DNA from: Mycobacterium sp.
GTDB lineage: Bacteria; Actinomycetota; Actinomycetes; Mycobacteriales; Mycobacteriaceae
Assembly: GCA_023264755.1 (NCBI GenBank)
Contig: JAHFVB010000201.1
Location: 1 to 8,431 of the forward strand
Length of the DNA stretch: 8,431 nucleotides
Reading direction: 5' to 3'
The notes below the pieces were generated by a model that was not told the DNA's origin, searched no databases, and worked only from the letters and a program-made list of their open reading frames with translations. This document shows, piece after piece, positions 1-6,590 of the stretch. Positions within the stretch are counted from its first letter, which is position 1; each line of letters opens with the position of its first letter. A program made the position numbers and the translations under genes.

Positions 1-426
1 GTTCGGCACGGAAACTGGTCCCGTGCCACAGAATTCGGTCCCTTCGACCTCGTGCTGTGCAACCCGCCCTACGTGCCAGAGTCGCCCGCCGGCGACGACG
101 AGGTCATCCCGGCGCACGCGGGCCCCCCGTTGGCCTTCGACGGTGGCATCGATGGACGTCGGGTGTTGGATCCGCTGTGCTCGGCGGCCCGCAAGCTGCT
201 CGCTCCCGGCGGCACGCTGCTCCTGGTCCATTCGGAGTTCTCCGGCACCGAGGCCTCGTTGAGTGCGCTACGGAGTGCAGGATTGAACGCGGCGGTGGTG
301 GACCGCCGACACATCCCGTTCGGACCCGTCCAGACGGCCCGGGCAAGGTGGCTGGAACGCAGCCGTGGCCTGGAGCCCGGCCGCCGGGTGGAGCAGTTGG
401 TCGTCATCCGGGCGGACGTCCGGTGA
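1..426 (+). CDS. HemK2/MTQ2-type protein methyltransferase, 3' part
   Basis: The gene is cut by the left edge; 141 codons of its C-terminal part are visible and end at TGA 424-426. The fragment shows the NPPY motif (visible residues 21-24, preceded by DLVLC). This is the glutamine- or adenine-binding signature of SAM-dependent N-methyltransferases of the HemK/PrmC class, which methylate the GGQ glutamine of release factors or related protein side chains. Downstream, APGG at about residues 68-71 and the following strand LLLVHSEF fit the late Rossmann strands, and IPFGPV fits the C-terminal substrate region. The AdoMet-binding loop lies outside the window. The substrate cannot be read from this fragment. 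The stop overlaps the CDGSH gene by 4 bp (GTGA), so the two are probably co-transcribed and translationally coupled. The family assignment is sound; choosing HemK2/MTQ2 over PrmC rests on remembered actinobacterial homologues. Confidence 0.85.
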   Translation, partial: VRHGNWSRATEFGPFDLVLCNPPYVPESPAGDDEVIPAHAGPPLAFDGGIDGRRVLDPLCSAARKLLAPGGTLLLVHSEFSGTEASLSALRSAGLNAAVVDRRHIPFGPVQTARARWLERSRGLEPGRRVEQLVVIRADVR

Positions 427-647
427 CGGAGCGGCCCACCCGCGCCGTGCGGATCGTGGCGGGCGGTCCGATCATGGTCGAAGGTCCGGTGCGCATCGAA
501 GCGCCCGACGGCAGCGTCGTGGAGTCCGACCGATTCATGGTTGCCATCTGTGCCTGTCGGCGCAGCAAGTCCTATCCGCTGTGCGACACCAGCCACCGCC
601 GACGCAACAAACCCGACGCTGCGTCAGGAGACGGGGCGGCGCAGTGA
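423..647 (+). CDS. CDGSH-type [2Fe-2S] iron-sulfur protein
   Basis: This 74-residue protein starts at GTG 423 inside the GTGA overlap with the methyltransferase. It carries the CDGSH (mitoNEET-type) cluster motif C-x-C-x2-S-x3-P-x-C-D-x-S-H at residues 43-58: ligands C43, C45, C54 and H58, with S48, P52 and D55 at the conserved positions. Such domains bind a labile [2Fe-2S] cluster with three Cys and one His and act in electron transfer, redox sensing or cluster transfer. The glycine of CDGSH is threonine here (CDTSH). The protein has one motif and no membrane anchor, typical of small bacterial members, and is presumably cytosolic. A methyltransferase lies upstream. The last 24 bp overlap the 3' end of the convergent redox-enzyme gene. 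The partner is unknown, but the neighbouring iron redox enzyme is the obvious candidate. Confidence 0.92.
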   Translation: MTERPTRAVRIVAGGPIMVEGPVRIEAPDGSVVESDRFMVAICACRRSKSYPLCDTSHRRRNKPDAASGDGAAQ

Positions 648-1643
648 CGACTCGCCCGCCTGCCAGCACGTCATCAGGTGCGTAGCGAGCCGATCCTCCA
701 CCAGATTGAACGCCCGGATTCCGAACACGACATCGGATTCCAGATGCGGTTCTCGGTCCAAGAGCGCGTCGACCACGTCGGTCCGCACCACCTGTTCGTG
801 CACGGCATCGGCCTCTACGTGCTCTCGATAGAACCGAATGCACTGGTCTGGTGCGTGGAACCGCGTCAGCGCCGCAACCAGCCGACGCGACCCCGGAGAC
901 GAGGTGATCTCGGTCGCGGCGAAGTGGCCGATCGCGGCGGCCCGTAGGTCACGGTGCAATCCGAACAACGACATCAGGTTGACCGTCACCAGCGCTTCAG
1001 CCGTGACGTCGTCCAAGTAGCGCAGATACGTCGGATCGAGGCCGGCCGCCTCCATTAGCTCGCCGTACAGGTGTTGATGCACCTGATCGCCTCGGCCAGC
1101 ACCGAATTCGTCGAACTCTACGGCGACGAACGCCGCCTTCGCGTGGCCCGACAGCCGTGGGATGACCCAGGCGTGCGGATCGCCCTCCTTCAGGTGGTAC
1201 ACCGACCGATGCACGAAGTACTCCCGCATCTGGTCCCACGTGCCGCGGTCACGGAGGTAATACGACGGGCCCTGCCCGCCGGGCGGCTCGACGGACAGCC
1301 CCGCCATCTCATCGGCAGCAGTTGTGCCGGAGTCGATTTGGCCGACATCGTCGCGGACGGCTTCGAGGAAGGCTTCCTCCAGCCGAGCGCGAAGGGCCAG
1401 TACGCCCGGATCCCACTCCCACCGCTCGTCGACTCCGGCGAATCCGCGGTAGTGAAGTTCGTAGCACACCGAAAGAGCCAGCTGAAGGTCTTGGCCGTAC
1501 GGATCGGAATCGCCCACCGGCGCCTCGACGGGATTGAACTGCCGGCGCGGCGCGCGACACATCAGGTGCCCAATCACCGCGGCGGAGATCGGTCCGCAGG
1601 CCAAGGGCAGGGTCGGCTCTAGTCGTGCAACGGCGTGACTCAC
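624..1643 (-). CDS. haem-oxygenase-like diiron redox enzyme family protein
   Basis: This 339-residue protein belongs to the family usually annotated as iron-containing redox enzyme (Haem_oxygenas_2, the all-helical haem-oxygenase-like fold now linked to diiron oxidases and oxygenases). Probable metal ligands sit in three patches. The first is VEFDEFGAG at residues 175-183 with H189, where E176 and E179 are candidates. The second is E245 in the segment HFAATEITSS. The third is YREHVEADAVHE at residues 272-283, with H275, D279 and H282 forming the D-x3-H-like last-helix pair. An upstream helix, REYFVHRSVYH at 140-150, also carries E141 and H145. No signal peptide or membrane segment is seen. 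The start is GTG 1643, the only start that keeps the conserved-looking segment near residues 15-30. It lies just 10 nt after a SigF-like -10 box, so the mRNA may be nearly leaderless. The substrate is unknown. Its neighbours are CDGSH (convergent) and catalase (divergent). Confidence 0.85.
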   Translation of the reverse strand: MSHAVARLEPTLPLACGPISAAVIGHLMCRAPRRQFNPVEAPVGDSDPYGQDLQLALSVCYELHYRGFAGVDERWEWDPGVLALRARLEEAFLEAVRDDVGQIDSGTTAADEMAGLSVEPPGGQGPSYYLRDRGTWDQMREYFVHRSVYHLKEGDPHAWVIPRLSGHAKAAFVAVEFDEFGAGRGDQVHQHLYGELMEAAGLDPTYLRYLDDVTAEALVTVNLMSLFGLHRDLRAAAIGHFAATEITSSPGSRRLVAALTRFHAPDQCIRFYREHVEADAVHEQVVRTDVVDALLDREPHLESDVVFGIRAFNLVEDRLATHLMTCWQAGESSLRRPVS

Positions 1644-1653
1644 GTCGACGGTA

Positions 1654-1679
1654 ATACCCGGGGCGGCCGCACGCGAAAC
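1654..1679 (-). promoter_or_regulatory. candidate SigF-type promoter for the diiron redox enzyme
   Basis: Read on the minus strand, GTTT (1679-1676) is followed by a 16-nt spacer and GGGTAT (1659-1654). This is a full match to the mycobacterial SigF consensus GTTT-N15-17-GGGTAT. Transcription would begin near 1647, leaving a leader of only a few bases before GTG 1643. A Shine-Dalgarno site is therefore not possible, and near-leaderless initiation, common in mycobacteria, is expected. The match is seen in the sequence; use by SigF is inferred. Confidence 0.65.
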
Positions 1680-1783
1680 GACCCCCGGTGCTCCGCGCCG
1701 GAGGGGTAGTGGGGTGACGTCCGGATGCGCCCCCCCATTTCATCGGGTATCGCATCGGGTCTCGTTGCGCGACGGCCCACTTC

Positions 1784-1808
1784 GATTGCGATTCGCGAAA
1801 CGGGGTAT
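1784..1808 (+). promoter_or_regulatory. candidate SigF-type promoter for katE
   Basis: GATT (1784-1787) is followed by 15 nt and GGGTAT (1803-1808). The site has a perfect SigF -10 and one mismatch in the GTTT -35 element. It lies 86 bp upstream of the catalase start. The 9-bp sequence CGCGAAACG just before the -10 (1794-1802) recurs at 1672-1680, where its complement supplies the -35 of the divergent promoter. In M. smegmatis, catalase and oxidative-stress genes have been tied to SigF, which makes the assignment plausible, but it is inferred from the motif alone. Confidence 0.5.
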
Positions 1809-1883
1809 CCGACCGCCAAGACGGTGAAGAGCGGCGAAGAAGCGGCCGTGGCCTTACCGGTCAGGCCTTCCCTCACAATCGCC

Positions 1884-1888
1884 AGGAG
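1884..1888 (+). promoter_or_regulatory. ribosome binding site of katE
   Basis: AGGAG lies 6 nt before GTG 1895. It fixes this GTG as the catalase start, although an in-frame N-terminal segment of low conservation follows. Confidence 0.8.
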
Positions 1889-1894
1889 TCGTCA

Positions 1895-3961
1895 GTGCCC
1901 GCAACCCGTAACTCCGACCAGGCCGCCCCACGGCCAGTAAGTCCCACTGGCGGCAGCGCCCCCGATTCGGAGCTCCGCGCTCAGTCCGGTCAGTACCTGA
2001 CCACTGCGCAAGGGCTTCGGCTGCCCGACACGGACCATTCCCTCAAAGTCGGCGCCCGCGGTCCGACCGTGCTGGAGGACTTCCACCTACGCGAGAAGAT
2101 CACCCACTTCGACCACGAACGCATCCCGGAGCGCGTCGTGCACGCGCGGGGGGCCGCAGCGCACGGTGTCTTCGAGTCCTACGGCACCGCTGCCTCGGTC
2201 ACCAAGGCAGCCTTTCTGGGCAAAAAGGGCACCAAAACCGAGGTGTTCACCCGCTTTTCGACGGTGCTCGGATCCCGCGGTTCAGCGGACACCGTGCGGG
2301 ACACCCGCGGCTTCGCGGTCAAGTTCTACACCGATGAGGGCAACTTCGACCTGGTCGGCAACAACATGCCCGTCTTCTTCATCCAGGACGGCATCAAGTT
2401 TCCCGACCTCATCCACGCGGCGAAGCCGCATCCGGATCGGGAGATCCCGCAGGCGCAGTCGGCCCACGACACCTTCTGGGACTTCGTGTCACTGCGCACC
2501 GAGGCCACCCACCACGTGCTCTGGAACATGAGCGACCGCGGCATTCCGCGCTCGTACCGGACCATGGAAGGCTTTGGCGTACATACCTTCCGCGTCGTCA
2601 ACGCCGCAGGCAAGACCAGTCTGGTCAAGTTCCACTGGAAGCCCGCCGCCGGCGTGCACTCCCTGGTGTGGGAGGAGGCGCAGCTCGCCGCCGGCTGCGA
2701 CCCGGACTTCCACCGCCGCGACTTGGCCGACGGCATCGAAGCAGGTGCGTTCTTCGAATACGAGCTTGGCGTCCAGGTGATGCCCGACGACGGAACCGAG
2801 ACGTTCGAAGGCATCGAGCTGCTGGACCCGACCAAATTGGTTCCCGAGGAGCTCGCTCCGGTGCAGCTGATCGGCAAGATGACGCTGAATCGCAACCCCA
2901 CCAACTACTTCGCCGAAACCGAGCAGGTCGCCTTCCACACCGGAAACCTGGTGCCCGGCATCGAAGTCACCAACGACCCGCTGATGCAGGCCCGGTTGTT
3001 CTCCTATCTCGACACGCAGCTCACCCGGCTCGGCGGCCCGAACTTCACTCAGCTGCCCATCAACCGGCCGCACTGCCCGGTCAACGACATGCTGCGGGAC
3101 GGCATGCATCAAGGCGCCGTCCACACCGGCACGGCGGCCTACCACCCCAACAGCGTCGACGGCGACGAGCCGCACCCGGCCGACGAGAAGCACGGCGGAT
3201 ACGTGCAGACCCCCCGAGTCGGCGAAGGGGTCGTCGGGCGCGGGCAACCGGCTTCCTTCGACGACCACTTCTCCCAGGCGACGATGTTCTACCGCAGCCT
3301 CAGTCCCATCGAACAAGCCCACGTGGTGGAGGCGTTCACCTTCGAGTTGGGCAAGGTCTACGAGCAGGCGATCAAGGAACGCGAATTGACGGTGCTGGCC
3401 AACGTCGACACCGAGCTATGCCAACAAGTGGCCACCGGCCTCGGACTGCCCGCACCCAAGGGCAGCCCAGCCAAGGACGTCGTGACATCGCCCGCCCTGG
3501 TCCAGCTGCTGGCCGAACCAGGACCGATCGTCGGACGAAAGCTCGGCATCATCGCCGACGCGGGTTCGGACCTCGCGAGCATCGCGAAGCTGATCAAGTC
3601 GATGTCCGCCGTCGGAGTCACCGCGCTGGTCATCGCTCCGGTGGGCGGAGTGCTGAAGGCCGGTCGCCGCTCGGTCACCGTCGACCGCACCTTGGCCACC
3701 GCGCGGTCCATCGAATTCGACGCGCTCGTCGTGGCCGGTGGAACCGCGTCAACCGGAGACATCAAACTCGTGGTGCTGCTCCAGGAAGCGTTCCGGCACT
3801 GCAAGGCACTGGCCGCCTGGGGCGATGGCGCGGCAGTGCTGAAGTCGGCGCGCATCTCACCCAAGGACCCGGGAGTCGCCGTGGCTGACGACGTCGACAA
3901 GGCGTTCGTCACCTCACTGTCCGCCGCGCTGGGCTTGCACCGGGCATGGGACCGTGCGTGA
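1895..3961 (+). CDS. katE: large-subunit monofunctional haem catalase, HPII type
   Basis: This 688-residue enzyme disproportionates hydrogen peroxide to water and oxygen. Its length and layout are those of clade-2 large-subunit catalases: a short N-terminal arm, a catalase barrel (about residues 45-430), a wrapping and helical domain to about 520, and a C-terminal DJ-1/PfpI flavodoxin-like domain (about 545-685, starting near [11 protein letters not shown]). Aligning by eye to E. coli HPII, the distal residues are H83, S122, V124, D152, N156 and F161, and the proximal haem ligand is Y371 with R367. H348 stands exactly 23 residues before Y371, as in the HPII His-Tyr cross-link pair, so a modified haem d is possible. 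There is no signal peptide, so the enzyme is cytosolic. It is preceded by AGGAG and a SigF-like promoter. The stop overlaps the next gene by 4 bp (GTGA). The C-terminus looks complete. Confidence 0.97.
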   Translation: MPATRNSDQAAPRPVSPTGGSAPDSELRAQSGQYLTTAQGLRLPDTDHSLKVGARGPTVLEDFHLREKITHFDHERIPERVVHARGAAAHGVFESYGTAASVTKAAFLGKKGTKTEVFTRFSTVLGSRGSADTVRDTRGFAVKFYTDEGNFDLVGNNMPVFFIQDGIKFPDLIHAAKPHPDREIPQAQSAHDTFWDFVSLRTEATHHVLWNMSDRGIPRSYRTMEGFGVHTFRVVNAAGKTSLVKFHWKPAAGVHSLVWEEAQLAAGCDPDFHRRDLADGIEAGAFFEYELGVQVMPDDGTETFEGIELLDPTKLVPEELAPVQLIGKMTLNRNPTNYFAETEQVAFHTGNLVPGIEVTNDPLMQARLFSYLDTQLTRLGGPNFTQLPINRPHCPVNDMLRDGMHQGAVHTGTAAYHPNSVDGDEPHPADEKHGGYVQTPRVGEGVVGRGQPASFDDHFSQATMFYRSLSPIEQAHVVEAFTFELGKVYEQAIKERELTVLANVDTELCQQVATGLGLPAPKGSPAKDVVTSPALVQLLAEPGPIVGRKLGIIADAGSDLASIAKLIKSMSAVGVTALVIAPVGGVLKAGRRSVTVDRTLATARSIEFDALVVAGGTASTGDIKLVVLLQEAFRHCKALAAWGDGAAVLKSARISPKDPGVAVADDVDKAFVTSLSAALGLHRAWDRA

Positions 3962-4296
3962 GTCCCCACTGGCCCGCGCCCGGAACGCGGATCTTGCACT
4001 CCATCGGGACCTGGCCGGCGGTGATCGACGTCGAGACGGTCGTGGAGCACGCCGAGATCGGACACGAGTTGGTGTTGTTGGCGAAGGTGCGACCCGCGGA
4101 ACAGGCACGAATCACCTTGCGGCTCAGTGATCTTCCCGACGGCGGGTGTCGTGTCGAAATGAGCGAGTTGGCGGTGAGCCGCCCCCTGCGCTGGGTACCC
4201 GACCGCATGCAATTGCTCGGCGTCGCACCCCGCAACCGCGAATGCACCTGGCGCTTGGCCATGATCGCCGAGCAACAGGACCCGGACGCGCTCTGA
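3958..4296 (+). CDS. SRPBCC (START-like) family protein, apparently N-terminally truncated
   Basis: This 112-codon frame starts at GTG 3958 in a GTGA overlap with the katE stop; an in-frame ATG at 3946 is an alternative. The sequence matches the middle and C-terminal part of small actinobacterial SRPBCC (polyketide cyclase/START-like) proteins. It has HWPAPGT near residue 4, then the strands HSIGTWP and VVEHAEIGHELVLLA, a beta-hairpin with RVEM, and a final helix beginning PRNRECTWRLAMIAE (residues 91-105). Family members usually have 35-45 more residues before the WPAPG motif, forming the first strand and the alpha1/alpha2 helices that close the ligand cavity. The upstream frame is katE's end read out of phase and does not encode them. 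The gene is therefore either a remnant fused to katE by deletion or an unusual short form translated by coupling. The ligand is unknown. I rate the family as likely and its function as doubtful. Confidence 0.7.
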   Translation: MSPHWPAPGTRILHSIGTWPAVIDVETVVEHAEIGHELVLLAKVRPAEQARITLRLSDLPDGGCRVEMSELAVSRPLRWVPDRMQLLGVAPRNRECTWRLAMIAEQQDPDAL

Positions 4297-4316
4297 GCCA
4301 GCCGGTCAGGACCAGC

Positions 4317-5117
4317 TCACCGAGCCAGGTCCCATTGACCGAAGTCGGCGGCGAGCACGTCGTCGACGTCCACGTGGACCCCGCCCAGCACGACAGCGGG
4401 GTCTGATGCGGTGAAGACGGCGGACTGATAGAGCACGGCCGCGGGCTCGCGCTCACCGCGTGACCACGCCCGCGTCTGCCACGCCCAGCGGTGCCCAGGA
4501 GTACTCGAGGTGCCGATGACGTCGTCGGCAATGGCCCAGGCACACGCATGGGCATGGCCATAGAGGCCGGTGCGCTCGACGCCCAACACGGAGTTGATTC
4601 CCCGAAACCAGGCGAGCACGAGGCTTTTCCACGCGTCGAGGTCGATGTCGTCATCGACGCTGAAGAAGATCGGGGCCGACGCTGGGCCGCCGGCACCACC
4701 GTGCAGGCGCAGCGCGTTCTGGGCGTCCGCCACGCCACCGTCATACCCGCGGGTGAAGTCCGACGGGGTGGGCCAGCCGGGTTTGCCGTACTGAAAGTTG
4801 CTGACGACGTGGAGCCCGGACGCGCGCAACGCGTCGGCGTATTCACGAGTGACGGGCTTGAAGTCGAAGTTGGCGCCGGGGCGAGATTCGGATACGTAGA
4901 CCACTGCGCCCGCATACCCGGCCGCTGCGAGCTGGTCGGGCTGCACCAGCCGTTCCGCGAAGTCGACCAGCTGGAGGCCCGTGGCGCGCGCGGGTGCAGC
5001 GTCGCCGAGCGCCACCGCGGTGCCAAGGCCGACCAGCGCCGGCACGTACCTGAGCACTTGGCGACGTGAGGGCGCTGCTCGCTCGTGGCGTTCCGCGGGG
5101 CCAAGCGAGTCACTCAT
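4317..5117 (-). CDS. Tat-exported DUF1906 glycoside-hydrolase-like protein (Rv2525c-like)
   Basis: This 266-residue protein begins with a twin-arginine signal: SRRQVLRYV with R18-R19, a hydrophobic stretch at about 25-38, and a likely cleavage after A45 (ARA). The mature part is a DUF1906 (Rv2525c-like) TIM-barrel domain. It has VDFAERLVQP near 51, VVYVSESRPG near 72-81, FQYGKP near 108, an acidic strand end SVDDDID (153-159), LYGHAH near 185 and DVDDVLAADFGQW near the end. The family resembles glycosidases that act on cell-wall polymers, and Rv2525c of M. tuberculosis is a Tat substrate, but no catalytic activity is established here. The protein should act outside the membrane. It lies 16 bp downstream of a small exported protein on the same strand, so an operon is likely. 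It converges with the SRPBCC frame, with a 20-bp gap. Confidence 0.9.
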   Translation of the reverse strand: MSDSLGPAERHERAAPSRRQVLRYVPALVGLGTAVALGDAAPARATGLQLVDFAERLVQPDQLAAAGYAGAVVYVSESRPGANFDFKPVTREYADALRASGLHVVSNFQYGKPGWPTPSDFTRGYDGGVADAQNALRLHGGAGGPASAPIFFSVDDDIDLDAWKSLVLAWFRGINSVLGVERTGLYGHAHACAWAIADDVIGTSSTPGHRWAWQTRAWSRGEREPAAVLYQSAVFTASDPAVVLGGVHVDVDDVLAADFGQWDLAR

Positions 5118-5133
5118 CGGGGCCGGTACGACG

Positions 5134-5427
5134 TCAGTTCTGGGGGTTCCGAGCGCATTGCACGATCAACGTCGCCAACCCCTCGGACAGATGGTACTTC
5201 TGCGCGAGCGCCGCAATCTCGGTCTTTCCGGTCCCCGTGCCGTACGCCTCGGCGCCGATCTTGCCCAGCGTGCTGGAGTCGAGCGGTACACCGCCGACGG
5301 ACATCGCGTCAGACGCCATGCAGCGGAGGTAGCCGGGCCGGTCGAAGTCGGCTGATGCGGGCGGGGCCAGCTCCACGGCCAGTGCGCACATCATCGTGGC
5401 GAGGACAACGGGGTGAATCTTCTTCAT
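5134..5427 (-). CDS. small Sec-exported protein with two cysteines
   Basis: This 97-residue product starts at ATG 5427. The frame stays open further upstream, to 5550, but MKKIHPVV followed by a hydrophobic stretch is a clear Sec signal peptide, and AGGAG lies at 5440-5444 on the minus strand, 12 nt away. Cleavage is likely after A26 (ASA). The mature part is about 71 residues and mostly helical by eye. It has one cysteine near each end (C36 and C91), which would suit a single disulfide. A GTGTGKTEIAALAQ segment lies in the middle; it resembles a P-loop only by chance. I do not recognise a family with confidence. It resembles the small secreted two-cysteine helical proteins (DUF732-like) common in mycobacteria. 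It sits 16 bp upstream of the DUF1906 gene and is probably co-transcribed with it. Confidence 0.75.
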   Translation of the reverse strand: MKKIHPVVLATMMCALAVELAPPASADFDRPGYLRCMASDAMSVGGVPLDSSTLGKIGAEAYGTGTGKTEIAALAQKYHLSEGLATLIVQCARNPQN

Positions 5428-5681
5428 GCGCGAAGCGGTCTCCTGCTCGGTCCTTCCCCCGGGTGGCCAATCGTAGCTTCTGACGCTCATTGGGCGCTGC
5501 AGGGCAGGTCGGGGCGATGCCGCGCGTCCGGTTCCGGCATTCGTCGGCACCGCCTATCGTGTCCTCAATCGCAGTTTGCCGGAGCCCGACGTGGAGGCGA
5601 CGCCAATGGATCGGCCAAGGGACCGAGACGCTAGCGCCGAGCCGTGGGCTTGCGCTGCCGAGCAGGAACCGACCTGCCCCG

Positions 5682-6590
5682 ATGACGCTCGTCGACTACT
5701 ACCTACGAATCCTGCATTTCGGTCGGAATCCAGCGCTGGACTTCGGCCTCGGTCCGTGGCACGTCCACCTTCACGGCCGACCCGTGTTCCTCATGTGGGT
5801 CACCGTCGCGATTCTGGCGCTCGGGGGTGTCGCGGTGCTCGCGTCGCGCAAGCGCGAGTTGATCGACAAGTGGGCCTCGTGGATGGTCATCGCACCGGTG
5901 TTCGGCATTCCGATTTGGATGGGGAGGGGCCCGACGGCCGTAGTGGCCGCCGCGGTGGCCGTGGTCGCGGTGATCGAGTACGCGCGGCTGGTGAGCCTGC
6001 GCCGATGGGACGTAGGGCTGCTCCTGGTCTTGGCCGTCGGCTACCCGCTCGGCGCCTGGCTGCGCCCGTCACTGTTGGAGTTGGCGCCGATCCTGGTGTT
6101 GGCCTGCGCGCTGCCCTCGGTGCTCGGCGGTGACGTCGAGCGCGGTGTCCGACGCAGCCTGTTCACCGGCTTCGGTTCGGTGTGGATCTGCTGGTCCCTG
6201 GCCCACCTGGTGACCTTGGGTGCCGATGCGTTCCTGGTGTGCCTGGCGGTCGCGGTCACCGACGTCGCCGCCTGGTGTGGCGGAAAGGGGTTGCGCCGCT
6301 TCGGCTGGGCTCGACATCCACTGTCCCGGCTGAGTCCGAACAAGACCTACGGTGGCCTCTTCGGCGCCTTCGTCGGGGCCTTCCTCGTACTGACGTTGCT
6401 CGGTTCGATATCGGTGGGGCTGCTGATAGCGGTGGCGTTCGGTGGCCTCGTCGGCGACCTGCTCGAATCGATGGTGAAGCGGGACGCCCAGGTCAAGGAT
6501 GCCGGCACGTGGCTACCGGGCTTCGGAGGGCTGCTGGACCGCATCGACTCGCTGCTGGTGGTGCTCCCGCTCGCCCAAGTCCTTCGATGA
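5682..6590 (+). CDS. CdsA-like phosphatidate cytidylyltransferase family membrane protein
   Basis: This 302-residue protein has about nine membrane segments (roughly 37-54, 64-80, 84-104, 110-127, 131-149, 160-180, 181-198, 224-242 and 244-263). CdsA enzymes make CDP-diacylglycerol from phosphatidate and CTP. The C-terminal signature is present at residues 263-289: S263, K266-R267, K272-D273, the PGFGG segment and DRID. The upstream motifs are D194 in VTDVAAWCGGK and SPNKTYGG (218-225). Two positions depart from the usual forms: F281 replaces the histidine of PGHGG, and G224 replaces the glutamate of KTxEG. The hydrophilic N-terminus contains an H-x-H-x-H run (27-31). The start ATG 5682 was chosen because the 64 codons upstream look non-genic; AGGA at 5664-5667 is somewhat distant. 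It is coupled by ATGA to the next gene. It may be a paralogue with altered substrate rather than the housekeeping enzyme. Confidence 0.87.
   Translation: MTLVDYYLRILHFGRNPALDFGLGPWHVHLHGRPVFLMWVTVAILALGGVAVLASRKRELIDKWASWMVIAPVFGIPIWMGRGPTAVVAAAVAVVAVIEYARLVSLRRWDVGLLLVLAVGYPLGAWLRPSLLELAPILVLACALPSVLGGDVERGVRRSLFTGFGSVWICWSLAHLVTLGADAFLVCLAVAVTDVAAWCGGKGLRRFGWARHPLSRLSPNKTYGGLFGAFVGAFLVLTLLGSISVGLLIAVAFGGLVGDLLESMVKRDAQVKDAGTWLPGFGGLLDRIDSLLVVLPLAQVLR

Noticed and set aside
1071..1622. Long plus-strand open frame opposite the diiron enzyme
   Set aside because: The minus-strand product carries a full set of family motifs. The plus frame is a GC-driven shadow with no recognisable domain.
1745..1750. 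Third GGGTAT box in the divergent region
   Set aside because: No GTTT-like element lies 15-17 nt upstream (that stretch is GATGCG followed by a C run), so I do not call it a promoter, although it may be a weak alternative. CATCGGGT is repeated at 1741-1748 and 1753-1760.
2668..3888. 406-codon open frame overlapping katE in another phase
   Set aside because: It has extremely Arg-rich, low-complexity content and lies entirely inside an unmistakable catalase. It is a typical high-GC shadow frame.
4743..4748. GGGTAT on the minus strand inside the DUF1906 gene (another at 4914-4919)
   Set aside because: Both are within coding sequence, have no GTTT partner at the right distance and face no gene start.
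5221..5242. GTGTGKTE resembling a Walker A motif in the small exported protein
   Set aside because: The protein is a secreted peptide of about 71 mature residues with no nucleotide-binding fold, so the match is chance.
5470..5475. TACGAT on the minus strand as a -10 box for the small exported protein
   Set aside because: It is well placed (about 43 bp before the start) and fits TAnnnT, but there is no recognisable -35 element, so it is kept only as a possibility.
5428..5550. Longer version of the small exported protein starting at 5550
   Set aside because: It would put 41 hydrophilic residues before a clear signal peptide, and AGGAG at 5440-5444 supports the start at 5427.
5490..5681. In-frame 64-codon extension upstream of the CdsA-like ATG
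   Set aside because: The translated extension is Arg/Ser/Pro-rich with no domain or membrane character, and looks like readthrough of a GC-rich leader. ATG 5682 gives a normal family length.
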